From an uncultured Flavobacteriaceae bacterium (GTDB lineage Bacteria > Bacteroidota > Bacteroidia > Flavobacteriales > Flavobacteriaceae): 39,747 nucleotides of DNA. The stretch is taken from the NCBI GenBank assembly GCA_938073895.1, contig CALJFB010000064.1, positions 1 to 39,747 of the forward strand, given 5' to 3'. The translations under genes were made by a program, and so were the position numbers. Below, piece by piece: positions 31,418 through 39,445 of the stretch (position 1 is the first letter of the stretch; every line of letters begins with the position of its first letter). The notes below the pieces were generated by a model. The model was given only the letters and a program-made list of their open reading frames with translations, did no database searches and was not told the DNA's origin.

Positions 31418-33411
31418 TGAATAAAAAAACCATAATAGTACTATTATTTTCTTTCTTTATATCGCATAGTTTTTCGCAAAACATAAAATTTGGAAAAGTA
31501 AAATTAGAAGAATTAAAGCAAGAACAAAGTAAAATAGATTCATTAGCATCTGCAGAATATTTATACAAAGAGAAAAAGATATATTTTGAATATAGGCAAC
31601 AAGATGGCTTAGTCTTGATTACTGAGGTTTACGATAAAATTAAAGTATACAATGCAGAAGGATATTCTAATGCTATTCAGAAAATACGATTATACAAAAA
31701 TCCCACAAAACCAGAGGAATTATTAGGTTTTAAGGCTGTAACCTATAATGCTGTAAATGGTAAAGTTGTTAAAGATAAAATTAGAAAAGAGGCTGTTTTT
31801 GAAGAAAAACTAAATGGTTATTGGGAGAATTTTAAATTTACAATGCCTAATGTTCAAAAGTTCTGTATTATAGAATACAAGTACAAGATTGAATCACGAT
31901 ATTTTACTAATATAGATCCTTTTTATTTTCAATACTCAATTCCTGTAGTAAAACTTAACTATAGGTTAGATCATCCAGAATCTTTGCATTTTAAGGTTCA
32001 TTCTAGAGGTATAAACTCAATAGAATCAGAAAAATTTTCTCGAGAAGAGACCATGTCTTACGTTAAAAGGTCTTACAAAAGTTTTATGGATGGCTCAACA
32101 GGTGATAAAGTTTCATTTGTAATGAAATTTGATGCAGACCAATTTAATGAAGAAAATATTCTCCCTATAGCTAAAGAAAACTATATTGATAATATTAATA
32201 ATTATAGAGATTCAAAAAAGTATGAACTAGAATATGTAGAAAATCAAGATGGAACTTCAGACTTTGTTAGTCAAAATTGGGGAGATGTTGTTGGCGAGTT
32301 AATGGAAAGCGATGACTTTGGTATGCAATTAGGTAAGTCTAAATTTTTTGAAGATGATTTCTTAAGTTTCTTTAAAAATACCTCTCAAGATAATTATATT
32401 AAAATCTATGAACTCTTAAAATCAAAAGTTAAATGGAATGGAAAAAATAGTGTTTTACTAGACTCTAAATTAAAAAGTGTTTATGCAGAAGGAAAAGGAA
32501 GTTCATCCGAAATTAATTTAATGTTAGTTAATATACTTAGAAAGGCAAATTATAAAGCATATCCAATAGTCCTAAGTTCAAAAAAACATGGTATTCCTAT
32601 ATCTGCTACGCTAGATGGATTTAATCATGTAATTTGTGGTTTAAAAATAAAAGATAAAATTGTTTTTTTAGACGCAACTTTAGGGAATGCACCTGCCAAT
32701 ATTATTTCAGATAATTACCAAAATGGAAATGGATTAATTATTTACAACAACAAAGAGTTTGACTTAATTCCTTTAAATAAAAACTTTAGAGATAGAGAAA
32801 CAACATTAGCGCAATTTAATTTAAATTTAGATGGTAGTTTTAATATCAAGTCTAGAAAGATGATAACAAATAATCAAGCTCTAGAATTTAGGTCCACTTT
32901 TTTAGATTTAGAAAATTTAAAAAGTAATTATCAAATAAAAAATCCAGGAATAGAGCTTATAGATTTAAAAACTTTTAACGTTAACGATTTATACAAGCCT
33001 ATTAGATTAGATATTGAGGCCAAAGCAAATGGTTATTTAGATATGGTAAGTAATAAAATTATTTTTAAACCAATGATGCATTATTTAACAACTGAAAACA
33101 AGTTTAAAGCAGATAAGCGTAATTATCCAATAGATTTTAGAACTAAATATTCTAATATTTATAGAATAACAATTAAGCTTCCAGAAGGTTATAAAGTTCT
33201 GGAGTTGCCAGAAAACAGAGTTATTACTTTAGGTTCCGATTTAGCTAAATACAGTTATACCATTAAAGAACAATCTGGGAATATTATTTTAAATGTTAGT
33301 GAGAGTATAAATTCTTCTATGTTTTCTGTAAATTATTTTGATAATTTGAAAGCTTTTTATGAGAATATTATTACACAAGAAAATGAAAGCGTTATCCTAG
33401 AAAAATTATAA
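31417..33411 (+). CDS. DUF3857/transglutaminase-like exported protein lacking the catalytic cysteine
   Basis: Exported protein of 664 residues with a signal peptide (IVLLFSFFISHSFSQ). The layout matches the preceding gene: DUF3857 domain, transglutaminase-like domain, beta-rich C-terminal part. The difference is in the active site: the nucleophile region reads EGKGSSSEINLMLVNILRKA, with Ser in place of Cys, while His (GFNHVICGL) and Asp (IVFLDATLG) remain. Transglutaminase chemistry is therefore unlikely; a structural or binding role is more probable, perhaps as partner of the coupled upstream protein. A comparable Ser form is, as I recall, common in Bacteroidota. Confidence 0.85.
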   Translation: MNKKTIIVLLFSFFISHSFSQNIKFGKVKLEELKQEQSKIDSLASAEYLYKEKKIYFEYRQQDGLVLITEVYDKIKVYNAEGYSNAIQKIRLYKNPTKPEELLGFKAVTYNAVNGKVVKDKIRKEAVFEEKLNGYWENFKFTMPNVQKFCIIEYKYKIESRYFTNIDPFYFQYSIPVVKLNYRLDHPESLHFKVHSRGINSIESEKFSREETMSYVKRSYKSFMDGSTGDKVSFVMKFDADQFNEENILPIAKENYIDNINNYRDSKKYELEYVENQDGTSDFVSQNWGDVVGELMESDDFGMQLGKSKFFEDDFLSFFKNTSQDNYIKIYELLKSKVKWNGKNSVLLDSKLKSVYAEGKGSSSEINLMLVNILRKANYKAYPIVLSSKKHGIPISATLDGFNHVICGLKIKDKIVFLDATLGNAPANIISDNYQNGNGLIIYNNKEFDLIPLNKNFRDRETTLAQFNLNLDGSFNIKSRKMITNNQALEFRSTFLDLENLKSNYQIKNPGIELIDLKTFNVNDLYKPIRLDIEAKANGYLDMVSNKIIFKPMMHYLTTENKFKADKRNYPIDFRTKYSNIYRITIKLPEGYKVLELPENRVITLGSDLAKYSYTIKEQSGNIILNVSESINSSMFSVNYFDNLKAFYENIITQENESVILEKL

Positions 33412-33415
33412 TATT

Positions 33416-33742
33416 ATGAGCATAAAACAATCACAACAAGACGTAGATAATTGGATTAAAAATCATGGCGTACGTTATTTTAACGAGCTAACTAATATGG
33501 CACAACTTACCGAAGAAGTTGGCGAAGTAGCCAGGATAATAGCAAGACGTTACGGCGAACAAAGCGAAAAAGAAAGCGATAAAAATAAAGACTTAGGCGA
33601 AGAATTAGCAGACGTAATGTTTGTAGTATTATGTTTAGCAAACCAAACCGGCATAGATTTGCAAGAAGCATTCAATAAGAAATTAGATATTAAAACCAAG
33701 CGCGATCACGATAGACATCACGCAAATAAAAAATTGAAGTAA
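33416..33742 (+). CDS. MazG-like nucleotide pyrophosphohydrolase
   Basis: Single-domain all-alpha NTP pyrophosphatase of 108 residues. The metal-binding motif is complete: LTEEVGEVARIIARR (ExxE) and GEELADVMFVVLCLAN (ExxD). Probably hydrolyses dNTPs or damaged nucleotides to monophosphates and pyrophosphate (house-cleaning); the exact substrate cannot be read. It starts 4 bp after the preceding gene. Confidence 0.9.
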   Translation: MSIKQSQQDVDNWIKNHGVRYFNELTNMAQLTEEVGEVARIIARRYGEQSEKESDKNKDLGEELADVMFVVLCLANQTGIDLQEAFNKKLDIKTKRDHDRHHANKKLK

Positions 33743-33751
33743 TAAAATTAT

Positions 33752-33982
33752 ATGGCACAAAAAAATATACTAACGCATCCAAAGAAAAAACACGTTTTAC
33801 TTTTTACATTGGTAATAAGTATTGGTTTTACATTAAATACTATAGCGTTAACCAATGCATTTACAGAGCCTTTTTTTCAAAAGAAAGGCATAGCAATTTA
33901 TTTGTTAATGTTTGGGTCGTTAATTTTTCTATTTATAATGTGGATGAATTATTTTAAAAATAAAACAGAACCAAAAAAGTAA
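33752..33982 (+). CDS. Small two-helix membrane protein of unknown function
   Basis: 76 residues, with membrane segments at about 15-35 (VLLFTLVISIGFTLNTIAL) and 47-66 (GIAIYLLMFGSLIFLFIMW), a basic N-terminus and a basic C-terminal tail (NYFKNKTEPKK). It sits 9 bp after the MazG-like gene and 85 bp before aroA, so is most likely the last gene of the run. I do not recognise a named family with confidence. Confidence 0.7.
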   Translation: MAQKNILTHPKKKHVLLFTLVISIGFTLNTIALTNAFTEPFFQKKGIAIYLLMFGSLIFLFIMWMNYFKNKTEPKK

Positions 33983-33997
33983 GTAAATTCTGTACAT

Positions 33998-34031
33998 TAT
34001 GCTATAATTTTTTTAAACCTTGTTAGCATAA
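33998..34031. repeat. Inverted repeat upstream of aroA
   Basis: TTATGCTA (33998-34005) and TAGCATAA (34024-34031), perfect 8-bp arms 18 bases apart, 37 bases before the aroA start. It may be a weak hairpin ending the upstream genes or an operator; neither is shown. Confidence 0.35.
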
Positions 34032-34067
34032 AACTATTCAGAAACTATTAAATAGTAATTCAAAAAA

Positions 34068-35300
34068 ATGAATATCAAACTTCATAAATCAGAATTAAAA
34101 AAACAATCTAATTTAACTATTACAGGTTCTAAAAGCGAATCTAATAGATTGTTAGTATTGCAAGCTTTACATCCAGAATTAGAGATAAACAATGTGTCTA
34201 ATTCAGACGATTCTGTTTTAATGCAAAAAGCTTTAGCATCTAAAGAAAATGTTATAGATATACAACATGCAGGAACCGCAATGCGATTCTTAACCGCCTA
34301 TTTTGCAATGCAAACCAATACAGAAATTGTTCTTACAGGTTCTGCCAGAATGAAAGAACGACCAATTTCTATTTTAGTAGAAGCTTTGCAACAACTTGGC
34401 GCCAATATTACTTATTTAGAAAACTTTGGTTTTCCTCCTTTAAAAATAAAAGGACAACACATTTTAAAAGATAAAATTACTTTAAAAGCTAATGTAAGTA
34501 GTCAATTTATTTCGGCATTATTGCTTATTGCATCAAGATTAGAAAACGGATTAGAATTAACCTTAGACGGACAAATTACGTCTATTCCGTATATAAAAAT
34601 GACGTTAGCTTTACTAAACACAATTGGTGTAAAAACTACTTTTGTAGGGCAAGTTATAACAGTTAAGCCAAATTTAGAAGTTAAAAAGCAAGCGTTAATT
34701 GTAGAGTCAGATTGGTCATCGGCATCCTATTTTTATAGTGCTATTGCATTATCTAAAGTTGGAACAGAAATAGAATTAACATCATATAACAAAAATAGTC
34801 TTCAAGGCGATTCTGTTTTAGAAGATATTTATAAATCATTTGGTGTAGAAACTACTTTTAAAACCACTATAATTAAGCTTAAAAAAATAGCAGAAAGCAA
34901 TTCATCTAAATTAGAAATCAATTTAATAAACTCGCCAGATATAGCACAAACTATTGCAGTAACCGCTTTTGGGTTAGGAATAGAATGTTATTTAACCGGA
35001 TTACATACTTTAAAAATTAAAGAAACAGATAGATTGGTTGCCCTAAAAACCGAATTAGAAAAATTAGGAGCAACTGTAATTCTTACAGACAAAACTTTAC
35101 ATTTAAAAGCATCAAACCAAATAAACCAAGATATAGCAATAAATACCTATCACGATCATAGAATGGCTATGGCATTTGCGCCTTTAGCCCTAAAAAAAGC
35201 ACTTATAATTAACAACGCAGAAGTCGTGTCAAAATCGTTCCCAACCTTTTGGCAAGATTTAAAAAACATAGGTTTTTTAACAGAAAATAATAATAATTAG
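34068..35300 (+). CDS. aroA: 3-phosphoshikimate 1-carboxyvinyltransferase (EPSP synthase)
   Basis: Sixth step of the shikimate pathway: joins shikimate 3-phosphate with phosphoenolpyruvate. It has 410 residues. Motifs are TITGSKSESNRLLVLQAL, HAGTAMRFLTAYFAM, GSARMKERPISILVEAL, SSQFISALLLIAS, KETDRLVALKTELEKLGA and YHDHRMAMAFAPLAL. The NAGTAxR motif of well-known forms reads HAGTAMR here, a variant I recall in other Bacteroidota. Its integrity shows chorismate is still made although the local pheA and tyrA are dead, consistent with need for menaquinone (ubiE), folate and tryptophan. It is followed 64 bp later by queA with its own promoter. Confidence 0.95.
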   Translation: MNIKLHKSELKKQSNLTITGSKSESNRLLVLQALHPELEINNVSNSDDSVLMQKALASKENVIDIQHAGTAMRFLTAYFAMQTNTEIVLTGSARMKERPISILVEALQQLGANITYLENFGFPPLKIKGQHILKDKITLKANVSSQFISALLLIASRLENGLELTLDGQITSIPYIKMTLALLNTIGVKTTFVGQVITVKPNLEVKKQALIVESDWSSASYFYSAIALSKVGTEIELTSYNKNSLQGDSVLEDIYKSFGVETTFKTTIIKLKKIAESNSSKLEINLINSPDIAQTIAVTAFGLGIECYLTGLHTLKIKETDRLVALKTELEKLGATVILTDKTLHLKASNQINQDIAINTYHDHRMAMAFAPLALKKALIINNAEVVSKSFPTFWQDLKNIGFLTENNNN

Positions 35301-35308
35301 CAAAACAC

Positions 35309-35340
35309 TTGACAACGCCTATCTCGAGATTGTATATTTG
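35309..35340 (+). promoter_or_regulatory. Promoter of queA
   Basis: TTG at 35309-35311 and TATATTTG at 35333-35340 with 21 bases between: the best full match in the window to the Bacteroidota -33/-7 pair. The leader would be about 18 bases. Confidence 0.75.
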
Positions 35341-35364
35341 CAACTCTAATACAATAGAAATTAT

Positions 35365-36414
35365 ATGAAATTATCGCAATTTGATTTTGAATTACCAGAA
35401 GAATTATTAGCCGAATATCCTGCAGAACACAGAGATGAGTCTCGTTTAATGGTGCTTCACAGAGATACTGGTAAAATAGAACACAGACAATTTAAAGACA
35501 TTATCGAGTATTTTGATGAGAATGATGTGATGATTCTTAATAACACAAAAGTGTTTCCAGCACGTTTATTTGGTAACAAAGAGAAAACTGGCGCACGTAT
35601 TGAAGTGTTCTTATTAAGAGAATTAAACGAAGAACAACGTTTATGGGATGTATTAGTAGATCCAGCACGTAAAATCCGTATTGGAAATAAATTATATTTC
35701 GGAGACGACGAAACCTTAGTAGCAGAAGTTATAGATAACACAACCTCTAGAGGTAGAACATTACGTTTTCTATACGATGGTTCTTACGAAGCTTTCCGTA
35801 AAAAATTAACAGAATTAGGAGAAACACCTTTACCAAAATACATTAAAAGAGAAGTAGAAGCAGAAGACGAAGAACGTTACCAAACCATATTTGCCAAAAA
35901 CGAAGGCGCAGTAGCAGCACCAACAGCAGGAATGCACTTTTCTAAACACTTATTAAAGCGTTTAGAAATAAAAGGCGTAGACTTTGCAGAAGTAACTTTA
36001 CACGTTGGATTAGGAACTTTTAACTCTGTAGAGGTAGAAGATTTGTCTAAGCACAAAATGGATAGCGAAGAAGTTAAAATAGGACCAAAAACAGTAAAAC
36101 AAATTAACAATGCCTTAAAAGAAAAGCGTCGTATTTGTGCCGTTGGAACAACCGCAATGCGTGCAGTAGAAAGTGCAGTATCTACAAGCCTAAACTTAAA
36201 CGAAATAGATGGTTGGACAAATAAATTTATTTTTCCTCCACACGATTTTAGTATAGCAAACTGTATGATAACTAATTTTCATACACCAAAATCTACCTTA
36301 TTAATGATGGCCGCAGCATTTGCAGGACACGATTTTATTTTCGAAGCATACAAAGAAGCCATTAAAGAAGGCTACAAGTTTTACAGCTACGGAGATGCCA
36401 TGTTAATTCTATAA
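35365..36414 (+). CDS. queA: S-adenosylmethionine:tRNA ribosyltransferase-isomerase
   Basis: Moves the ribosyl part of SAM onto preQ1 in the wobble position of tRNA, forming epoxyqueuosine. It has 349 residues, the family length. Conserved regions: [87 protein letters not shown] and [17 protein letters not shown], with YSYGDAMLI at the end. It uses SAM in an unusual way, as ribosyl donor. Its own terminator follows. Confidence 0.97.
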   Translation: MKLSQFDFELPEELLAEYPAEHRDESRLMVLHRDTGKIEHRQFKDIIEYFDENDVMILNNTKVFPARLFGNKEKTGARIEVFLLRELNEEQRLWDVLVDPARKIRIGNKLYFGDDETLVAEVIDNTTSRGRTLRFLYDGSYEAFRKKLTELGETPLPKYIKREVEAEDEERYQTIFAKNEGAVAAPTAGMHFSKHLLKRLEIKGVDFAEVTLHVGLGTFNSVEVEDLSKHKMDSEEVKIGPKTVKQINNALKEKRRICAVGTTAMRAVESAVSTSLNLNEIDGWTNKFIFPPHDFSIANCMITNFHTPKSTLLMMAAAFAGHDFIFEAYKEAIKEGYKFYSYGDAMLIL

Positions 36415-36446
36415 ACAAAACAAATTTGTTTTAAAATCAATTTATA

Positions 36447-36475
36447 TAAAAGCCTTAACGAAAGTTAAGGCTTTA
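36447..36475 (+). terminator. queA intrinsic terminator
   Basis: TAAAGCCTTAAC (36448-36459) pairs perfectly with GTTAAGGCTTTA (36464-36475) around a GAAA tetraloop. The T run is short and interrupted. Confidence 0.75.
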
Positions 36476-36502
36476 TTGTTTCAGTGCATTTCCCTACACA
36501 AA

Positions 36503-36592
36503 GTTTCGGGTCGCGTTTTCCGCAGTCGCTTTTATTTTTTCATAAATCAAAAAAAAATAAAGAGCTCCAATAATGCTTCAACCGCTAATGCC
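36503..36592. repeat. Palindromic intergenic element, second type
   Basis: Central arms GCTTTTATTTTTT (36528-36540) and AAAAAATAAAGAGC (about 36551-36564) are nearly complementary. Outer parts GGGTCGCGTTTTCCGC and CAACCGCTAATGC face each other as weak inverted arms. The design (G-rich left end, variable A/T hairpin, right end ...CGCTAATGC) resembles the element at 1462-1535, whose right end is CCCTAACGC. Confidence 0.45.
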
Positions 36593-36707
36593 TATTTAGC
36601 AATAGCAGTTTTATAAATTAAATCTATTCTGTTTAAAAGTAACCCGTAAATAGTATAGCCAAGTCTTGATTCTTATATAAAAAAGCGTAATTCAAAAAAC
36701 CTTTCAC

Positions 36708-36715
36708 TATTTTTG
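36708..36715 (+). promoter_or_regulatory. -7 promoter element for rlmN, very close to the start codon
   Basis: TATTTTTG followed by C matches TAnnTTTG and ends only 7 bases before the rlmN ATG, so the transcript would start at or within a base or two of the start codon. Confidence 0.55.
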
Positions 36716-36722
36716 CAAACTT

Positions 36723-37766
36723 ATGGCAGATACTAAAAAAGATATACGAGCACTAACTAAAGATCAAATTCGTGAGTTCTTTGTCGCAAATGGAGATAAA
36801 GCCTTTAGAGGAAATCAAGTTTACGAATGGTTATGGCAAAAAGGCGCGCATTCTTTTGAGGACATGACAAATATTTCCAAAGAAACACGCCAAATGATGG
36901 AAACTCACTTTGTGATAAATCACATAAAAGTAGACCAAATGCAACGTAGTAGCGATGGAACCATAAAAAATGCCATAAAACTACACGATAATTTAATAGT
37001 AGAATCCGTTTTAATACCAACAGCAACCAGAACAACCGCTTGTGTCTCTAGTCAGGTTGGTTGTAGTTTAGATTGTAAGTTTTGCGCTACATCGCGTTTA
37101 AAACGAATGCGAAACCTTAATCCAGACGAAATTTACGACCAAGTAGTCGTAATAGACAACGAAAGTAGATTATATCACAACAGACCTTTAAGTAACATAG
37201 TATTTATGGGAATGGGAGAACCATTAATGAACTATAACAATGTTCTTAAAGCCATTGATAAAATAACAAGTCCAGAAGGATTAGGCATGTCGCCAAGACG
37301 TATTGTAGTATCAACATCTGGAGTGCCAAAAATGATAAAAAAAATGGCAGACGATGAGGTTAAGTTTAAACTTGCCGTTTCTCTACATTCTGCAATAGAT
37401 GAGGTTAGAGATACCATTATGCCATTTAATAAAACCTTTCCGTTAAAAGATTTAAGAGAATCTTTAGTCTATTGGTACGAGAAAACCAAAAACCGTATTA
37501 CCTACGAATACGTAGTTTGGGAAGGCATTAACGACAAACGTAAAGATGTAGATGCATTAGTGCAATTCTGCAAGTTTGCACCAAGTAAAGTTAATATAAT
37601 AGAATATAACCCTATAGACGATGGAATGTTTCAACAAGCACATTCAGACGCTATAAATATGTACAGAGAAGTTTTAGAAGCTAATAACATAACTGTAACT
37701 ATTAGACGAAGTAGAGGAAAAGATATAGATGCAGCTTGTGGACAATTAGCCAATAAAGAAGCTTAA
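36723..37766 (+). CDS. rlmN: Dual-specificity 23S rRNA/tRNA adenine-2 methyltransferase RlmN
   Basis: Radical SAM enzyme making m2A2503 in 23S rRNA and m2A37 in some tRNAs. It has 347 residues. The Fe-S cluster motif CSLDCKFC (CxxxCxxC) lies at about residues 114-121 in CVSSQVGCSLDCKFCATSR. Other motifs are MGMGEPLMNYNNVLKAI, RRIVVSTSGVP and LAVSLHSAID. The methyl-carrying Cys of the family corresponds to AACGQLA at the C-terminus. It is complete. The promoter element sits so close that the mRNA may be leaderless. Confidence 0.97.
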   Translation: MADTKKDIRALTKDQIREFFVANGDKAFRGNQVYEWLWQKGAHSFEDMTNISKETRQMMETHFVINHIKVDQMQRSSDGTIKNAIKLHDNLIVESVLIPTATRTTACVSSQVGCSLDCKFCATSRLKRMRNLNPDEIYDQVVVIDNESRLYHNRPLSNIVFMGMGEPLMNYNNVLKAIDKITSPEGLGMSPRRIVVSTSGVPKMIKKMADDEVKFKLAVSLHSAIDEVRDTIMPFNKTFPLKDLRESLVYWYEKTKNRITYEYVVWEGINDKRKDVDALVQFCKFAPSKVNIIEYNPIDDGMFQQAHSDAINMYREVLEANNITVTIRRSRGKDIDAACGQLANKEA

Positions 37767-37893
37767 ATTATAGATGTAAAGTCCATAATAAGTATTCTAG
37801 TCAATAATTTATAGATTATGTGAAATGTTACGCTAATTAGGTGTTATTTAAAAATAAATAGTAACTTGCTACTGTATTAATCTATTTTTTAAA

Positions 37894-38283
37894 ATGAAAA
37901 AATTACTCTTATTAGTATGCTTAACTTTTTTTACATTAATCAGTTGTTCAACAGATAATGATATTACACCAGAAACAACAAACACGACAACAAAAGAGGC
38001 ATTAATAGCAGATTTTAAATTTGAAAACATTGTTGTTAACGAAGGCAATAGTTTAAATATAGAAAACTTATCTAAAGGTTACACAAATTATATTTGGGAC
38101 TTTGGAAATCAAAATATATATACTAATACAACACCAGACTTTAAGTTTTTATCTCACGGATTTTACAATGTAACTCTAACAGTAAAAAACAATTTAAACG
38201 AAGAAGCCTCAATTACAAAGCAAATAGAAGTCTTATGTAATTTTGGAGGCGGAATTCATACCGTAGATACCACCGAAATATAA
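37894..38283 (+). CDS. Small lipoprotein with one PKD domain
   Basis: 129-residue cell-envelope lipoprotein. The signal MKKLLLLVCLTFFTLISC puts the lipidated Cys at residue 18; a Thr-rich linker (TPETTNTTTKE) follows. Residues ~38-115 form a PKD fold: ADFKFENIVVNEGNSLNIENLS, the YIWDFGN motif and FLSHGFYNVTLTVKN. PKD domains mediate surface or polysaccharide binding; this one has no enzyme domain attached. No partner genes; a hairpin terminator follows. Confidence 0.85.
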   Translation: MKKLLLLVCLTFFTLISCSTDNDITPETTNTTTKEALIADFKFENIVVNEGNSLNIENLSKGYTNYIWDFGNQNIYTNTTPDFKFLSHGFYNVTLTVKNNLNEEASITKQIEVLCNFGGGIHTVDTTEI

Positions 38284-38309
38284 AACAAACCTATTATAAT
38301 TTTAAAAAA

Positions 38310-38331
38310 GCAGGAATATATCTATTCCTGC
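38310..38331 (+). terminator. Terminator after the PKD lipoprotein gene
   Basis: GCAGGAATA (38310-38318) and TATTCCTGC (38323-38331), a perfect 9-bp stem with an A run before it and a T-rich tail broken by C. Confidence 0.75.
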
Positions 38332-38356
38332 CTTCTTATTTATAAGCCTTTTTACT

Positions 38357-38364
38357 TACTTTTG
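38357..38364 (+). promoter_or_regulatory. -7 promoter element for the polyprenyl synthetase gene
   Basis: TACTTTTG matches TAnnTTTG and ends 6 bases before the GTG start, again implying a leaderless or nearly leaderless transcript. Confidence 0.5.
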
Positions 38365-38370
38365 TTATAA

Positions 38371-39348
38371 GTGAAAATAACAGAACAAATAAAACAGCCT
38401 ATTGCTTATGAAATGGAACTTTTCGAGAAAAAGTTTCGCTTGGCAATGTCTTCTAAAGTAGCGTTACTTAATCGCATAACTCATTATATTGTAAACCGAA
38501 AAGGAAAGCAAATGCGACCAATGTTTGTGTTTTTGGTAGCTAAAATGGTTAATAATGGCGAATTAAACGAGCGTGCTTATCGCGGTGCATCGGTTATTGA
38601 GTTAATACATACCGCAACGCTAGTTCATGACGATGTGGTAGACGATAGTAATATGCGCAGAGGCTTTTTCTCTATAAATGCACTTTGGAAAAATAAAATA
38701 GCAGTTCTTATTGGCGATTTTTTGTTATCTAAAGGATTACTACTTTCTATAGATAATAATGATTTTGATTTACTTAAAATCATTTCAATCGCCGTACGAG
38801 AAATGAGTGAGGGCGAATTACTTCAAATTGAAAAAGCACGTAAATTAGATATTACTGAAGATATTTACTATGAAATTATTCGTCAAAAAACAGCAACGTT
38901 AATAGCGGCTTGTTGTAGTTTGGGCGCAGCTTCAGTTAAACCAGAATCATTGCATGTTGAGTCTATGCGTAAGTTTGGAGAGTTAATTGGTATGGCATTT
39001 CAAATAAAAGATGATTTGTTTGATTATGGTGATGCCCAAATAGGAAAGCCAACTGGGATAGATATTAAAGAGCAAAAAATGACATTGCCTTTAATTCACG
39101 TATTAAATCAAGCGTCGAAAAAAGACAAGAAGTGGCTTATTAATTCTGTTAAAAATCATAACAAAGACACCAAGCGAGTTAAAGAAGTTATTGCTTTCGT
39201 TAAAGATAATGGTGGTTTAGATTATGCCGTAAATAAAATGAAATCCTTTCAAGAAGAAGCCCTGCAATTACTTAAAACGTATCCTGATTCTGATTATAAA
39301 AATTCACTAGAACTGATGGTGAATTATGTGATTGATAGAAAGAAGTAA
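38371..39348 (+). CDS. trans-Polyprenyl diphosphate synthetase (octaprenyl/solanesyl type)
   Basis: Elongates prenyl diphosphates by adding isopentenyl units, most likely making the menaquinone side chain that complements ubiE. It has 325 residues. The first aspartate-rich motif is LVHDDVVDDSNMRRG and the second FQIKDDLFDYG; GKQMRPMFVFL and the lysine/glutamine region QKTATLIAACCSLGA are also typical. The start is GTG at 38371: translation from it (MKITEQIKQPIAYEMELFEKK) matches the N-terminus I recall for flavobacterial members, whereas the first ATG is 14 codons further in. Chain length cannot be fixed from sequence alone. Confidence 0.93.
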   Translation: MKITEQIKQPIAYEMELFEKKFRLAMSSKVALLNRITHYIVNRKGKQMRPMFVFLVAKMVNNGELNERAYRGASVIELIHTATLVHDDVVDDSNMRRGFFSINALWKNKIAVLIGDFLLSKGLLLSIDNNDFDLLKIISIAVREMSEGELLQIEKARKLDITEDIYYEIIRQKTATLIAACCSLGAASVKPESLHVESMRKFGELIGMAFQIKDDLFDYGDAQIGKPTGIDIKEQKMTLPLIHVLNQASKKDKKWLINSVKNHNKDTKRVKEVIAFVKDNGGLDYAVNKMKSFQEEALQLLKTYPDSDYKNSLELMVNYVIDRKK

Positions 39349-39391
39349 ATAAAATTTACTTTAATTAACAAGCTATGTTTAATAATGTACT

Positions 39392-39423
39392 AAAAAAGCC
39401 GAAAAATGATTTTCGGCTTTTTT
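39392..39423. terminator. Bidirectional intrinsic terminator
   Basis: AAAAAAGCCGAAAA (39392-39405) pairs perfectly with TTTTCGGCTTTTTT (39410-39423), loop ATGA. It separates the polyprenyl synthetase gene from the converging gene at the right edge. Confidence 0.92.
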
Positions 39424-39445
39424 GTTTTTAAACTAATTATTATTT

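Larger units (their letters stand above)
36415..36722. other. queA-rlmN intergenic region
   Basis: No gene. It holds the queA terminator (36447-36475), a palindromic element (36503-36592) and the rlmN promoter element (36708-36715), each listed separately. Confidence 0.6.

Noticed and set aside
35457-36110. Minus-strand frames inside queA
   Set aside because: Shadows of a confidently identified gene.
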